The notes under the pieces are model-generated. The model made no database searches. It saw nothing but the letters and a program-made list of their open reading frames with translations, and was not told where the DNA came from. Positions 16,256 through 25,501 of a stretch of DNA of 64,000 nt are shown here, one piece after another. Source of the stretch: Candidatus Pseudoruminococcus merdavium (GTDB taxonomy: Bacteria; Bacillota; Clostridia; Oscillospirales; Ruminococcaceae); NCBI GenBank assembly GCA_904419745.1, contig CAJFSS010000011.1, positions 27,927-91,926 of the forward strand, read 5' to 3'. The stretch's first letter is position 1. Each line of letters opens with the position of its first letter. A program made the position numbers and the translations under genes.

Positions 16256-17554
16256 TTAAATATCGTTTCGGATCAAATCCTCCAAACTTTCGCGTTTAAT
16301 GATAATACGGGAAGCCCCGTCTTTTACCATCACGACAGCCGGCCTTGGAATCCGGTTATAATTAGAGGCCATAGAGTAGTTATAAGCGCCGGTTGCAAGC
16401 ACCGCTACGATATCGCCTTCCTGGATTTCCTGGGTACTCATATCTTTGCCAATGAGATCTCCGCTTTCACAGCATTTTCCAGCCAGAGTGATACTCTGCG
16501 TCCGTGCATCACCTGCACGGCCTGCGACAACCAGTTCATATTCAGATTGGTAGAGGGCATAACGCGGATTATCAGTCATTCCCCCGTCAATGGCAACATA
16601 GGTACGTACATTGGGAATATTTTTTATGGAACCAACCTTGTACAGGGTAATGCCTGCAGGGCCTGCAATGGAACGACCCGGTTCAATGATAATGAAAGGT
16701 TGTTCAATTCCAAGCTTTTGGCAGCTTTTCTTAACCACCTCAGAGACGCGTTCCATGTACCCATCATACGGTACGGGGTCATTTTCCGGTACATATTTGA
16801 TTCCAAACCCTCCGCCGAGATCCAACTCCTGAATGGTAAGGCCGGTTTCCTCTTTAATCTGTGCAATAAAATTGAGCATCACTTCAGCGGCATGTTCAAA
16901 AGGTTCAATATCAAAAATCTGTGAACCAATATGACAGTGTAACCCAACAAGCTCAACATTCTTAAGTTTTGCCGCCTGTTTTACTGCTTCCATTGCTTCT
17001 CCAGTTTCAAGCGCCAAACCAAATTTGGAATCAATTTGCCCGGTACGTACAAAGCTGTGGGTATGTGCATCCACGCCGGGTTTAATGCGAAAAAGGATTT
17101 TTACTGTTTTTTCGGCAGCACATGCCATTTTTTCCAGCAGTTCCAATTCCGTCAAATTATCGACAACAATTCGGCCAACGCCGGTTTCCAACGCATAGGC
17201 AATTTCCTGCGGCGTCTTGTTATTTCCATGGAAAAACATCCGATCGGCTGGAAAACCTGCCTGGACAGCCGTGTAAATTTCTCCTGCGGAAACGACATCC
17301 AGCCCAAGCCCTTCTTCTGCGACGATTCTGCACATTTCCTTACAGGAAAATGCCTTGCTCGCATAGGTGACAAGCCCCTTGCCGCCATAATAAGAATCGA
17401 TTGAATGACGAAACATCCGGCAATTTTTCCGAATCTGTCCCTCGTCCATTACATACAGCGGAGTTCCATATTTCTCCGCAAGCTCTATAGTGTCCACTCC
17501 GCCAATGGTAAGATGATTTTTATCATTCACAGAAAGACATTCTGAAATAAACAT
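16256..17554 (-). CDS. lysA: diaminopimelate decarboxylase
   Basis: 432 residues, last enzyme of lysine synthesis (meso-DAP to L-lysine), PLP-dependent, fold III type. The PLP lysine lies in TYASKAFSC, the HCHIGSQ motif and the glycine-rich LDLGGGFGI phosphate-binding loop are present, and CCESGDLIG is the typical C-terminal active-site motif. ATG at 17554 follows AAGGAGTAGGG. Fifty bases behind engB on the same strand, so probably cotranscribed with lon and engB; no lysine riboswitch fits in the gap. Confidence 0.95.
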   Translation of the reverse strand: MFISECLSVNDKNHLTIGGVDTIELAEKYGTPLYVMDEGQIRKNCRMFRHSIDSYYGGKGLVTYASKAFSCKEMCRIVAEEGLGLDVVSAGEIYTAVQAGFPADRMFFHGNNKTPQEIAYALETGVGRIVVDNLTELELLEKMACAAEKTVKILFRIKPGVDAHTHSFVRTGQIDSKFGLALETGEAMEAVKQAAKLKNVELVGLHCHIGSQIFDIEPFEHAAEVMLNFIAQIKEETGLTIQELDLGGGFGIKYVPENDPVPYDGYMERVSEVVKKSCQKLGIEQPFIIIEPGRSIAGPAGITLYKVGSIKNIPNVRTYVAIDGGMTDNPRYALYQSEYELVVAGRAGDARTQSITLAGKCCESGDLIGKDMSTQEIQEGDIVAVLATGAYNYSMASNYNRIPRPAVVMVKDGASRIIIKRESLEDLIRNDI

Positions 17555-17605
17555 GATATCCCTACTCCTTTATGGTTTACAGCCATTTTCTATTTTTAGT
17601 CCAGG

Positions 17606-18226
17606 CTACTCCAAATTTTCACAAGAGATTTCCGGAGCTTCTTCCACACATTCCTCCAGCACGGTACGCAGTTCTTCGACCCCTTCCCCTGTTTCAGAAG
17701 AAAAAGGGATCATGGTAATCTGTTCCGCATAGGGGATGGTCTGGGAGAAAGCTTTCATCCGTTCTTCATATTCTCGCTTGGAAAGTTTATCACGCTTGGT
17801 CAGGACCACAATAAACGGATAGCCGCCTTCAATCAGAAAATCCAACATAAACAAATCGTTTTTTGTTGGATCGTGGCGGATATCAATCAGGCAGACAACC
17901 AGTGCCAAATCCCGCCGTTCATCCGTAAGATATTCTTCAATTAGCCCGGCCCAGCGTTTTTTTTCATCCTTGGAAACTTTGGCAAATCCATAGCCCGGCA
18001 AGTCCACAAGTTTCACCGTATTATCAATATCATAAAAATTGATGGTTGCTGTTTTTCCCGGAACTGCGCTTACCCTTGCAAGAGATTTCCGGGAGAGCAG
18101 TTTGTTAATTAAAGAAGACTTGCCGACATTGGAACGCCCCGCAATTGCTATTTCCGGGATAGTGCTTGGAGGAATTTGCGAAAACAGTCCATAAGATGCC
18201 TCAAATTTTACATTGTGGAAATTCAT
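17606..18226 (-). CDS. engB: ribosome biogenesis GTPase EngB/YsxC
   Basis: 206 residues, TrmE-Era-EngA-EngB GTPase needed for assembly of the large ribosomal subunit. G1 is GRSNVGKSS, G3 DLPGYGF, G4 TKRD, all visible. The ATG at 18226 overlaps the lon stop (TGATG) with GGAGG seven bases upstream inside lon; the in-frame TTG at 18229 is less likely. The lon-engB order is widely conserved in Firmicutes. Confidence 0.95.
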   Translation of the reverse strand: MNFHNVKFEASYGLFSQIPPSTIPEIAIAGRSNVGKSSLINKLLSRKSLARVSAVPGKTATINFYDIDNTVKLVDLPGYGFAKVSKDEKKRWAGLIEEYLTDERRDLALVVCLIDIRHDPTKNDLFMLDFLIEGGYPFIVVLTKRDKLSKREYEERMKAFSQTIPYAEQITMIPFSSETGEGVEELRTVLEECVEEAPEISCENLE

Positions 18227-20685
18227 CAAGCATCCTCCCTGGCCTGTACTGCTGTTGTAGCAGGCTGCGGCTGTACTGATGGGACTGGGTCGTAAGCGTT
18301 GTTTTTCTGGTGTGAATCATTTTTTTCATATTCAATTTGCCCCGTCACATTGACGCATAGCGCGTGTTCCAGTACAGTATCAATCGTAGACGCGCAGATA
18401 AACTGGACATGCTCTTTGACAACCGGTTCTACTTCTTCCAAATCCGGTTCATTTTCTGCCGGGATTAAAACCGTTTTTACACCGGTTTTATAGGCGGCCA
18501 TTGTTTTTTCCCGTAATCCGCCAATAGGAAGCACACGCCCACGCAGGGTGATCTCTCCCGTCATAGCGATGTCCCTTCTCACTGGGATGCCGGTGAGTGC
18601 GGAAACAATTGCCGTTGTCATTGTGACGCCGGCGGAAGGACCGTCTTTCGGCACAGCGCCTTCTGGTGCATGGATATGAATGTCCTTAGTCTTATAGAAG
18701 TCCTCTGGAATGTTCCATTGAGAGGCGCGGGTGCGGATACAGGTGATTGCTGCATGTGCAGATTCTTTCATAACATCACCCAGCGATCCGGTCAATTCCA
18801 CTTTTCCATTGCCTTCCATCACCGCAACCTCAATTTCCATGGTTTCCCCGCCGACGGAAGTCCATGCGAGGCCCGTCACAACGCCGACCTCATTTTTCTC
18901 TCTTATGCGCTCTGGTTTAAAGCGTTTCACACCCATATACTCTTCAATATTCTTAGCACGGATGGTCACGCGTTTTTCCGGTTCTTTTACAATGCTAACT
19001 GCAGATTTGCGGCACAATTTTGCAATTTCCCGCTCCAGAGTACGCACACCCGCTTCCCTGGTATAAGAATCAATCAATTCATAGAGAGCAGAATCCGTAA
19101 TCCTCAGTTGTTTGGGAGTGATTCCATTTTTTTCAAGCTGTTTAGGTACAAGGTATTTTTTCCCTATCTGGAATTTTTCCTCCCTGGTATAACTGGACAA
19201 TTCAATAATTTCCATACGGTCACGCAAAGGCCCTGGAATACTGTATAAATCATTGGCTGTTGTTAAAAACAGGGTGCGGCTCAAATCGAATGGAATTTCT
19301 ATGTAATGGTCGCGGAAGGCGTAGTTCTGCTCAGAATCAAGCACTTCCAGCATAGCGGATGAGGGATCCCCTCTGAAATCATTCCCCATCTTGTCAATTT
19401 CATCGAGTAAAATCAGGGGATTTTGTGTTTTTGCCTGCAAATAAGCGTTGATGATACGTCCCGGCATAGACCCTACATAGGTTTTGCGGTGCCCGCGGAT
19501 GTCGGATTCATCCCGCACCCCGCCAAGGGATACACGGACATAGCTCCTTCCGAGTACCTTGGCGATGGAGCGTGCAATGGAAGTTTTGCCTACGCCCGGA
19601 GGCCCTACCAGACAGATAATCTGACCTTTCAAATCGGGAGCCAATTTGCGCACAGCAATCATTTCCAGAATTCGTTCTTTGACTTTTTGTAACCCATAGT
19701 GATCTTTGTCAAGCGTCTTTTGCGCTTTATCCACATCGAGCTTGTCCTTGGTATATATGCCAAACGGCAGGGAAAGACAAGTATCCAGGTAAGTGCGGAT
19801 GACCCCCGCCTCCTGTGAATTAAGCGGCATTTTGTACAGGCGCTCCGCCTCTTTGACAAGCTTTTCTTTGGAATCATCGTCGATTTCAAGCGCCAGAATT
19901 TTTGAACGGTACTCTTCGACTTCGTCTACCGCATTTTCCCCTTCGCCGAGTTCTGCGGAAATGGCGCGCATTTGCTCCCTGAGATAGTAATCGCGCTGAT
20001 TTGCATCCATCTGTTCTTTTACGCGATCTGCAATTTCCTGTTCCAGTTTTAGAATCTGGGTTTCTTCTTTTAGGAAACGTACCAGTTCTTCCAGACGGCG
20101 AATCAGACTGGATTCTTCCAAAATCGCCTGTTTTTCCTTTGTTTCATGCAAAATATGTCCGGCAACTAGGTGTACAAAGGTAGATGGGTCGTCCTGTGAG
20201 AAAATGCTCATAATCAATTCTTTTGGCATCTTTGGTGCATACACGACATATTCCCGGAAAAGGTCTTTCGCTGTACGCATCAGTGCGGCCGCCATCATGC
20301 TGTTTTCCAGCTCGCCCTCTTCGACAAGAGGGTATTCTTCCACAATTGCCTGCAAATATCCGTCTTTGTCGCGAATCGAAATCGTTTTCGCACGGTAAAG
20401 CCCTTCAACCAGCACTCGGATCCCTTCATCTCTCAGTTTGAGCATCTGCTTAATCTGCGCGACAACCCCCACCGAATAGATGTCGTCATAAGCTGGGTCC
20501 TCTGTTTCTATGTCTTTTTGTGCAGCCAAAAAGATAGTCTGATCGTCTGCCATGGCGGCGGTAAGCGCCTCAATGGATTTTTTCCGCCCTGCATCAAAGT
20601 GCAGGACCATTTCCGGAAATACTACCAGCCCGCGTAATGCCATCATTGGCAGAGAAAGACACTTGTGTTGGGTTGTTTGATTCAT
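18226..20685 (-). CDS. lon: ATP-dependent protease Lon
   Basis: 819 residues: N-terminal substrate domain (about 10-205), AAA+ module with Walker [10 protein letters not shown] near 360 and Walker [10 protein letters not shown], and C-terminal protease domain with catalytic serine in KDGPSAGVT and the paired lysine further on. Degrades misfolded and regulatory proteins in the cytoplasm. About 35 residues longer than typical because of a Gln/Pro/Ala-rich tail after the protease domain. RBS AAGGAG; own promoter at 20762-20790; no heat-shock operator seen. Confidence 0.96.
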   Translation of the reverse strand: MNQTTQHKCLSLPMMALRGLVVFPEMVLHFDAGRKKSIEALTAAMADDQTIFLAAQKDIETEDPAYDDIYSVGVVAQIKQMLKLRDEGIRVLVEGLYRAKTISIRDKDGYLQAIVEEYPLVEEGELENSMMAAALMRTAKDLFREYVVYAPKMPKELIMSIFSQDDPSTFVHLVAGHILHETKEKQAILEESSLIRRLEELVRFLKEETQILKLEQEIADRVKEQMDANQRDYYLREQMRAISAELGEGENAVDEVEEYRSKILALEIDDDSKEKLVKEAERLYKMPLNSQEAGVIRTYLDTCLSLPFGIYTKDKLDVDKAQKTLDKDHYGLQKVKERILEMIAVRKLAPDLKGQIICLVGPPGVGKTSIARSIAKVLGRSYVRVSLGGVRDESDIRGHRKTYVGSMPGRIINAYLQAKTQNPLILLDEIDKMGNDFRGDPSSAMLEVLDSEQNYAFRDHYIEIPFDLSRTLFLTTANDLYSIPGPLRDRMEIIELSSYTREEKFQIGKKYLVPKQLEKNGITPKQLRITDSALYELIDSYTREAGVRTLEREIAKLCRKSAVSIVKEPEKRVTIRAKNIEEYMGVKRFKPERIREKNEVGVVTGLAWTSVGGETMEIEVAVMEGNGKVELTGSLGDVMKESAHAAITCIRTRASQWNIPEDFYKTKDIHIHAPEGAVPKDGPSAGVTMTTAIVSALTGIPVRRDIAMTGEITLRGRVLPIGGLREKTMAAYKTGVKTVLIPAENEPDLEEVEPVVKEHVQFICASTIDTVLEHALCVNVTGQIEYEKNDSHQKNNAYDPVPSVQPQPATTAVQAREDA

Positions 20686-20761
20686 CCCTTAATCTCCTTT
20701 ATGTTCACAAACAGCAATTCGTTTTTCATGCTGCCAAATACCTATTGTTCTACATTTGTTT

Positions 20762-20790
20762 ATTATAGTAAATTGGCTGGGCTTTTGCAA
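20762..20790 (-). promoter_or_regulatory. promoter of lon-engB-lysA
   Basis: TTGCAA and TATAAT with exactly 17 bases between them on the minus strand; about 70 bases ahead of lon. Confidence 0.75.
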
Positions 20791-20936
20791 CCTTTTTAGT
20801 AGAGTTTCAACCGGGACATGTTGGAAAGAGTGTTTACTGACAGCATACTTTCCTGAAAAAGCCAAGTTCATCACAACGATGACGTTATTCCTACATGGTA
20901 TCTCAAATTGTCACTTGTTTCAGATGTCTTTTATAG

Positions 20937-21650
20937 TCATTCAGGTTCTTTTAAAATCAAATATTTTTTATCAATAGGGATTTTTTCAAGATGTGCCTTG
21001 CGCGCAATCAAAAATTTTGTAGGGATCCCCTCTTTTGTAAAACGCTCTTCGTGTTCCGTGGTATAGTTCGGGGAAAAGCCGCTTTGGTGTAAGTCCTTTG
21101 TCAAATACTCAATGGTATAGCCGCTTTCTTTCAAATATCCCTGGGAAGCAAGAAATAAATCCTTATCATCTGTTTTAAACCAAATCTCCCCGTTATCCTG
21201 TAAAAATGTCCGGTATTTGAGTAACTGTCTTGTATGGGTCAGGCGTTTTTTATGACTGCCGGCTTTTGGCCATGGATTACAGAAATTGATGTAAATACGT
21301 TCTACCTGGTCACACTCTGAAAATATTCTCAGGATCTGTTCAATATCGTAGGAAAGAATTTTAACATTGTTGATAGCCCGCCCTGCCTGCTCGTATTCAG
21401 AAACAATCAGCCGCCTTGCAACACCGAGTACGTCGCTGCTTAGGTCGATTCCAATATAATTGATTTCCGGATGGTCACAGGCAAGCTTGGATAAAAAAAC
21501 GCCCTTTCCACATCCCAGTTCCAAATGGATTGGGTTTTCCGGTCGCTCAAAAAGCTCTTTCCAGTGCCCAATTTCTTTTGCAGGATCTTTTATAAAAAAA
21601 TCACAGGCTGCAAGCTCTGGCCGCGCCCATTTTTTCGTCCTCATTCTCAT
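20937..21650 (-). CDS. trmB: tRNA (guanine-N7-)-methyltransferase
   Basis: 237 residues, SAM-dependent, makes m7G46 in the tRNA variable loop. Motif I LELGCGKGVFL, NFCNPWPKAGSHKKRL (catalytic/tRNA-binding) and the C-terminal TxYE-like TTEHEERF motif are seen. Start 21650 is chosen because GGGGAG lies six bases ahead; the frame continues to 21692. Confidence 0.93.
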   Translation of the reverse strand: MRMRTKKWARPELAACDFFIKDPAKEIGHWKELFERPENPIHLELGCGKGVFLSKLACDHPEINYIGIDLSSDVLGVARRLIVSEYEQAGRAINNVKILSYDIEQILRIFSECDQVERIYINFCNPWPKAGSHKKRLTHTRQLLKYRTFLQDNGEIWFKTDDKDLFLASQGYLKESGYTIEYLTKDLHQSGFSPNYTTEHEERFTKEGIPTKFLIARKAHLEKIPIDKKYLILKEPE

Positions 21651-21782
21651 AAGAAACTCCCCTTCTTGTTTGCTTGCCCTATCATATAACAAAAAGTGGA
21701 ACTGTGCAAGCCATAGGCATTTTTATATGAATTCACTTTTCCTTTTTCGGTTATACTACGGGATGAAGGAGTGGTCTGATTC

Positions 21783-22505
21783 ATGATAGAATTTGCCGGA
21801 AATTTTTTCGAAGTATTAGTCCGTGCGCTTGTTTCCATTCTTGTTTTGTTCTTATTGACAAAGTTCATGGGATTCAAGCAAATTTCTCAACTCAATTTAT
21901 TTGACTATATTGTCGGTATTTCCATTGGCTCCATTGCCGCACAAATGGCTTTTGATCCGGATATTCCTTACTATGCAACAATTACGGCAATGGCGGTTTA
22001 TGCATTGATTGAAGTGCTTATCTCCTTTTTGACGACTAAAAGCATCAGACTGCGTTCTTTTGTTACCGGAACCCCTGTCATTGTAATCAATAAAGGAAAG
22101 ATTATTGAAGCAAGCCTGAAAAAAATCAAATATGATTTAAATGACTTACTTACAGAATGCCGGATTAACGGATACTTTGATGTTTCAGAAATTGAATGTG
22201 CTGTTATGGAAACCGACGGGCGTCTGAGTTTTTTGGCAAAAGCGGATGTACGCCCTGTCACTCCCCGTGACATAGGACTTTCCCCTGCAAGTGAAGGACT
22301 TGTTGCAAATGTGATATTAGACGGAAACTTGATGCAAAGCGCCTTGAAAAGCTGCGGGAGGGACGAAAATTGGCTGCAAAAACAATTACAGGATAATAAG
22401 ATAAAGGATATTCAAACAGTTCTGCTTGGAACAGTTGATGTAACAGGGGTCTTTCGGGCCTATTTGAAAAATGAACCTCCGCTCAAACACGATCCTTTCC
22501 ATTAA
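21783..22505 (+). CDS. DUF421 domain membrane protein (YetF/YdfS type)
   Basis: 240 residues. Two to three N-terminal membrane helices, then the DUF421 soluble domain (FDYIVGISIGSIAA, NKGKIIEASLKK, CRINGYFDVSEIE). Relatives in Bacillus spores affect germinant access or coat, but a role here is not shown. RBS GAAGGAG. Single-gene unit ending in the hairpin at 22579-22623. Confidence 0.87.
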   Translation: MIEFAGNFFEVLVRALVSILVLFLLTKFMGFKQISQLNLFDYIVGISIGSIAAQMAFDPDIPYYATITAMAVYALIEVLISFLTTKSIRLRSFVTGTPVIVINKGKIIEASLKKIKYDLNDLLTECRINGYFDVSEIECAVMETDGRLSFLAKADVRPVTPRDIGLSPASEGLVANVILDGNLMQSALKSCGRDENWLQKQLQDNKIKDIQTVLLGTVDVTGVFRAYLKNEPPLKHDPFH

Positions 22506-22578
22506 CAAGATGGCTACCAATGGATATCGTAAAAACACTGCTCGAACAACCCGACGAATAAAAATAAGATAACTGCAA

Positions 22579-22623
22579 AATACGTCCCAAGTAGAGAAAT
22601 ACTCCTCTGCTCGGGACGTATTT
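22579..22623. terminator. bidirectional terminator
   Basis: AAATACGTCCC pairs with GGGACGTATTT and an inner AGTAGAG/CTCTGCT stem; lies between convergent DUF421 and coaW. Confidence 0.82.
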
Positions 22624-22661
22624 GTATTGCCGTATAGTATAGGGAAACAGACGAATTCGGA

Positions 22662-23492
22662 TTACTTTTTATTTTCCAGATAAGAGAGTGCCGCCCCTAT
22701 TGCTGTGGCATAGATTGCGTTTTCTGGAATAATAAAGTTGACATCGTACAAATTACTCAACGATTGAAAGATTTCTTTAACTTGTGGAACCATGGTAAGG
22801 CTGCCAGTCAACACAATATCCTGAACGCCATCACTTTTGCACGCAAATACCGCCAATGTTCCAATGGTTTGAAAAACCATATTGATGACGCCCAGTGTTA
22901 CATCTGCAATAGATGCAGAATCGCGCATTTTTCCAAAATTAGAAGCAGTGGTATGTGGCGGAAAACTGCCCACCTGAGATTTACTGATGTCTTCAATTAC
23001 CAGATCAACATTATCCAAATTTCCGCCCTGCGCCATATCAATAATACTTTCAAAGTGATTAGCACCTGCAAGACGGCTGCACAGGCCGACTAGCGTCCCC
23101 CCGCCAACGCCGCTGCCTCCAATATGTACAATTCTTTCTTTACTGGCCCGGATATAGGCAGTACCTGTTCCCATACTGACAACCAATGCTTTGGATTTTC
23201 CCGATAATTCTAATCCTCCAAGGCCAATCGCACGGAATTCATCCACTTTTTGTGTGGGAATATTATAGAGATCCCCTTCAAAAACAGACGCCCCTACCCC
23301 AGTGAGCATCAGGCGCTCCACGTCTTCCAATTGCAGATGATTGACATTGATAAAACGGCCGAGTGCGCCATAAGCTGATGTCATCGGATCAGTGGCTTTG
23401 ACCTGCATTGTGGAAATGATTTCTGTCCTGCTGCGAAATCCAGCTATTTTGGTTGTGGAACCACCAACATCAATTCCAATAACAATCCCCAT
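22662..23492 (-). CDS. coaW: type II pantothenate kinase
   Basis: 276 residues, ASKHA-fold kinase that phosphorylates pantothenate in the first step of CoA synthesis. N-terminal phosphate-1 motif IGIDVGGSTTK, the MGTGTAY adenosine-side motif and the GGSGVGGGTL loop are visible. Own promoter at 23577-23606; cytoplasmic. Confidence 0.92.
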   Translation of the reverse strand: MGIVIGIDVGGSTTKIAGFRSRTEIISTMQVKATDPMTSAYGALGRFINVNHLQLEDVERLMLTGVGASVFEGDLYNIPTQKVDEFRAIGLGGLELSGKSKALVVSMGTGTAYIRASKERIVHIGGSGVGGGTLVGLCSRLAGANHFESIIDMAQGGNLDNVDLVIEDISKSQVGSFPPHTTASNFGKMRDSASIADVTLGVINMVFQTIGTLAVFACKSDGVQDIVLTGSLTMVPQVKEIFQSLSNLYDVNFIIPENAIYATAIGAALSYLENKK

Positions 23493-23794
23493 TCTATTCC
23501 TCTCCTATCCGTAAATTTTAACGTTGTTAATATTTTCAGATAACTCAATCCTAAATGAGCTAAGTAGTATGCGGTTATTATAGCACGAACTCCAAAAGCA
23601 ATACAAATTTTTTCCTGATAAAAAATCCTTCAAAATTTGTTGTCCTGGCTTTCTATTTTCCATAAAGGAAGCCGATTGCATAATTTTACTGTGTCAGAGG
23701 GAATATCCAATGTTCACGGTCCAGCTTTTGGGACAATATACTGATACCAAAAGCATCTTCTGCTTTCAATCTCTTATCAAAGGAGAATGTTACT
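23493..23794. other. 302-base divergent gap between coaW and cotJ
   Basis: Holds the coaW promoter (23577-23606). The half nearer cotJA should hold a sporulation-sigma promoter, but I could not place matching -35 and -10 boxes with confidence. No extra ORF. Confidence 0.5.
23577..23606 (-). promoter_or_regulatory. promoter of coaW
   Basis: Perfect TATAAT with TTGTAT 18 bases upstream on the minus strand. Confidence 0.55.
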
Positions 23795-24001
23795 GTGAAT
23801 GAGTTAAATGCTACCGTTTCCATGATAAACGGTGCAAAAGAGGAGTTCGGCCCTCCCTGTTTCCCCCTTGGGATGGCCTATGTCCCTATTCAGCGATGGA
23901 AGGAACTCTATGACCCAGAGCTGGCTTTACAGCGTGGAACCATGTTCCGCCAGCTAGATTTCCCTTTTATTGGTGAGGAGGCGGTACCGAATGGAAAATA
24001 A
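23795..24001 (+). CDS. cotJA: spore coat-associated protein CotJA
   Basis: 68 residues; the PLGMAYVPIQRW motif and FRQLDFPF are typical of CotJA. Part of the inner spore coat, made in the mother cell. Starts with GTG at 23795 behind AAGGAGAATG. First gene of cotJABC; its end overlaps the start of cotJB by 11 bases. Confidence 0.93.
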   Translation: MNELNATVSMINGAKEEFGPPCFPLGMAYVPIQRWKELYDPELALQRGTMFRQLDFPFIGEEAVPNGK

Positions 24002-24251
24002 CAGGGCAGTCCTACTCAAACGGGTACAAATCTGTGATTTTGTTCTGGAGGAAACAGCTCTGTTTCTGGATACTCACCCAGAGAACAAAGAGGCCCTGGA
24101 ATATTATCAAAAATACATGGAGCTAATGAACAAAGCAAAAGAGGAGTACACCCAGAAATATGGTCCTCTAATGCGCACGGATTATGATGGCGGTCCGGTC
24201 TGGACTTGGGCGACAACTGCTTGGCCATGGGAAAAGGAGGCGCAGGAATAG
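23991..24251 (+). CDS. cotJB: spore coat protein CotJB
   Basis: 86 residues, family length. The ATG at 23991, inside the end of cotJA behind GGTGAGGAGG, is preferred to the upstream frame start at 23970. Conserved features: LDTHPENKEALEYY and the aromatic C-terminal PVWTWATTAWPWE. Coat morphogenesis partner of CotJC. Confidence 0.92.
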   Translation: MENNRAVLLKRVQICDFVLEETALFLDTHPENKEALEYYQKYMELMNKAKEEYTQKYGPLMRTDYDGGPVWTWATTAWPWEKEAQE

Positions 24252-24254
24252 ATT

Positions 24255-24866
24255 ATGTGGAAATATGATAAGAAACTCCAATATCCAGTTAAAATTGCCC
24301 GGCCAGATGCCGCAGCTGCAAAAGTCATCCTCACTCAGTTTGGCGGACCGGATGGGGAACTTGCCGCTTCACAACGGTATCTTGCCCAGCGTTATGCTGC
24401 ACCCTATAATGAAGTAAAAGGGGTCTTGACGGATATCGGGACTGAGGAATTGGCGCATATCGAGATGATCTGTGCGATTGTCTACCAGTTAACACGTAAT
24501 TTAACACCGGAGGAAATCAAGAAACAGGGATTTGACTCCTATTTTGTTGACCACACTACCGGGTTGTACCCGTCATCAGCGGCGGGAGTTCCCTTTACTG
24601 CTGCCTATTTCCAGTCCAAAGGCGATGTTATCACCGATTTGACTGAGGATCTTGCAGCAGAGCAAAAAGCACGTTCAACCTATGACAATATCCTCCGGTT
24701 GGTTGATGATCCGGATGTCCGCGATCCGATTAAATTTTTAAGGGAACGGGAGATTGTCCATTTCCAGCGCTTCGGCGAAGCACTGCGCCTTACACAAGAT
24801 CGACTGGATTCTAAAAATTTCTATGCATTTAATCCGGCTTTTGATCCAAAAGTCAGACGCAAATAA
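24255..24866 (+). CDS. cotJC: spore coat protein CotJC (manganese-catalase family)
   Basis: 203 residues, ferritin-like four-helix bundle of the Mn-catalase family. Metal-binding acidic/His residues are visible in GTEELAHIEMI and the later AEQKARSTYDN and REREIVHFQRF. May remove peroxide in the spore coat. Starts three bases after cotJB. The operon shows that the organism sporulates. Confidence 0.94.
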   Translation: MWKYDKKLQYPVKIARPDAAAAKVILTQFGGPDGELAASQRYLAQRYAAPYNEVKGVLTDIGTEELAHIEMICAIVYQLTRNLTPEEIKKQGFDSYFVDHTTGLYPSSAAGVPFTAAYFQSKGDVITDLTEDLAAEQKARSTYDNILRLVDDPDVRDPIKFLREREIVHFQRFGEALRLTQDRLDSKNFYAFNPAFDPKVRRK

Positions 24867-24900
24867 AATAAGAATAGCCCTACTAATCCACGATAGATAA

Positions 24901-24936
24901 AAGCAAAGCCTGTATCCTAATTTTCAGGCTTTGCTT
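24901..24936 (+). terminator. terminator of cotJABC
   Basis: AAGCAAAGCCTG pairs with CAGGCTTTGCTT around a 12-base loop, then TTCCTATTTT. Confidence 0.85.
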
Positions 24937-25023
24937 TTCCTATTTTCGGACCCCTTTTGCACACCATTCCCCGTGCTATGGCATAGGATACAATATAATT
25001 GAAAAAATCAGGAGGGACATCCT

Positions 25024-25347
25024 ATGAAGTTTCGTAGAGAAATCACGATTCTATTAGAAAGTTGTACACAGAATGATTCCGCGGCAGGAGAACTCTATAT
25101 TCAGCCTGCGAAACAGGGCGGAACCTATCTGACTGTGATGCTCCATGGCCTGGATGATTTACACACGCAAAGTGTTTTGTGTATTAAAAATGATACACAG
25201 TCAAAACGTTTCCCGCTTCCTGTCCCATGTCAAGGCAAAGTGGAATTATGTTTGTGGTCATGTTTGGAGATGGCCTCTATAGTGGAATGTGATTTTTCTG
25301 TTTGCAATATGGGAGGTCAAACAGTATTGGCCTCGAAGAAATCGTAG
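25024..25347 (+). CDS. hypothetical protein, possibly sporulation-linked
   Basis: 107 residues, no family recognised. Beta-rich pattern with evenly placed cysteines (positions about 14, 53, 71, 79, 82, 92, 100 region), no signal or membrane segment. Strong AGGAGGGA site ahead of ATG. The upstream GATACAATAT at about 24987 resembles a sigma-E -10 (CATACAAT), and the gene follows cotJABC, so expression in the mother cell is possible but unproven. Confidence 0.65.
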   Translation: MKFRREITILLESCTQNDSAAGELYIQPAKQGGTYLTVMLHGLDDLHTQSVLCIKNDTQSKRFPLPVPCQGKVELCLWSCLEMASIVECDFSVCNMGGQTVLASKKS

Positions 25348-25379
25348 AAGGGTAGTATCTTTTTACCGGATCGATTATG

Positions 25380-25417
25380 GGATTGTAACTATTTTCTTTA
25401 GAGAAAAGTTACAATCC
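25380..25417 (+). terminator. terminator of the 25024 gene
   Basis: GGATTGTAACT pairs with AGTTACAATCC, followed by TTAATTTTTTTT. Confidence 0.9.
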
Positions 25418-25501
25418 TTAATTTTTTTTAAATAATTCATGGAAAAAAGACAGGCCTCTCCAAAACTGTGTATAATAGACGTGACAGAAAGGATGACATG
25501 C

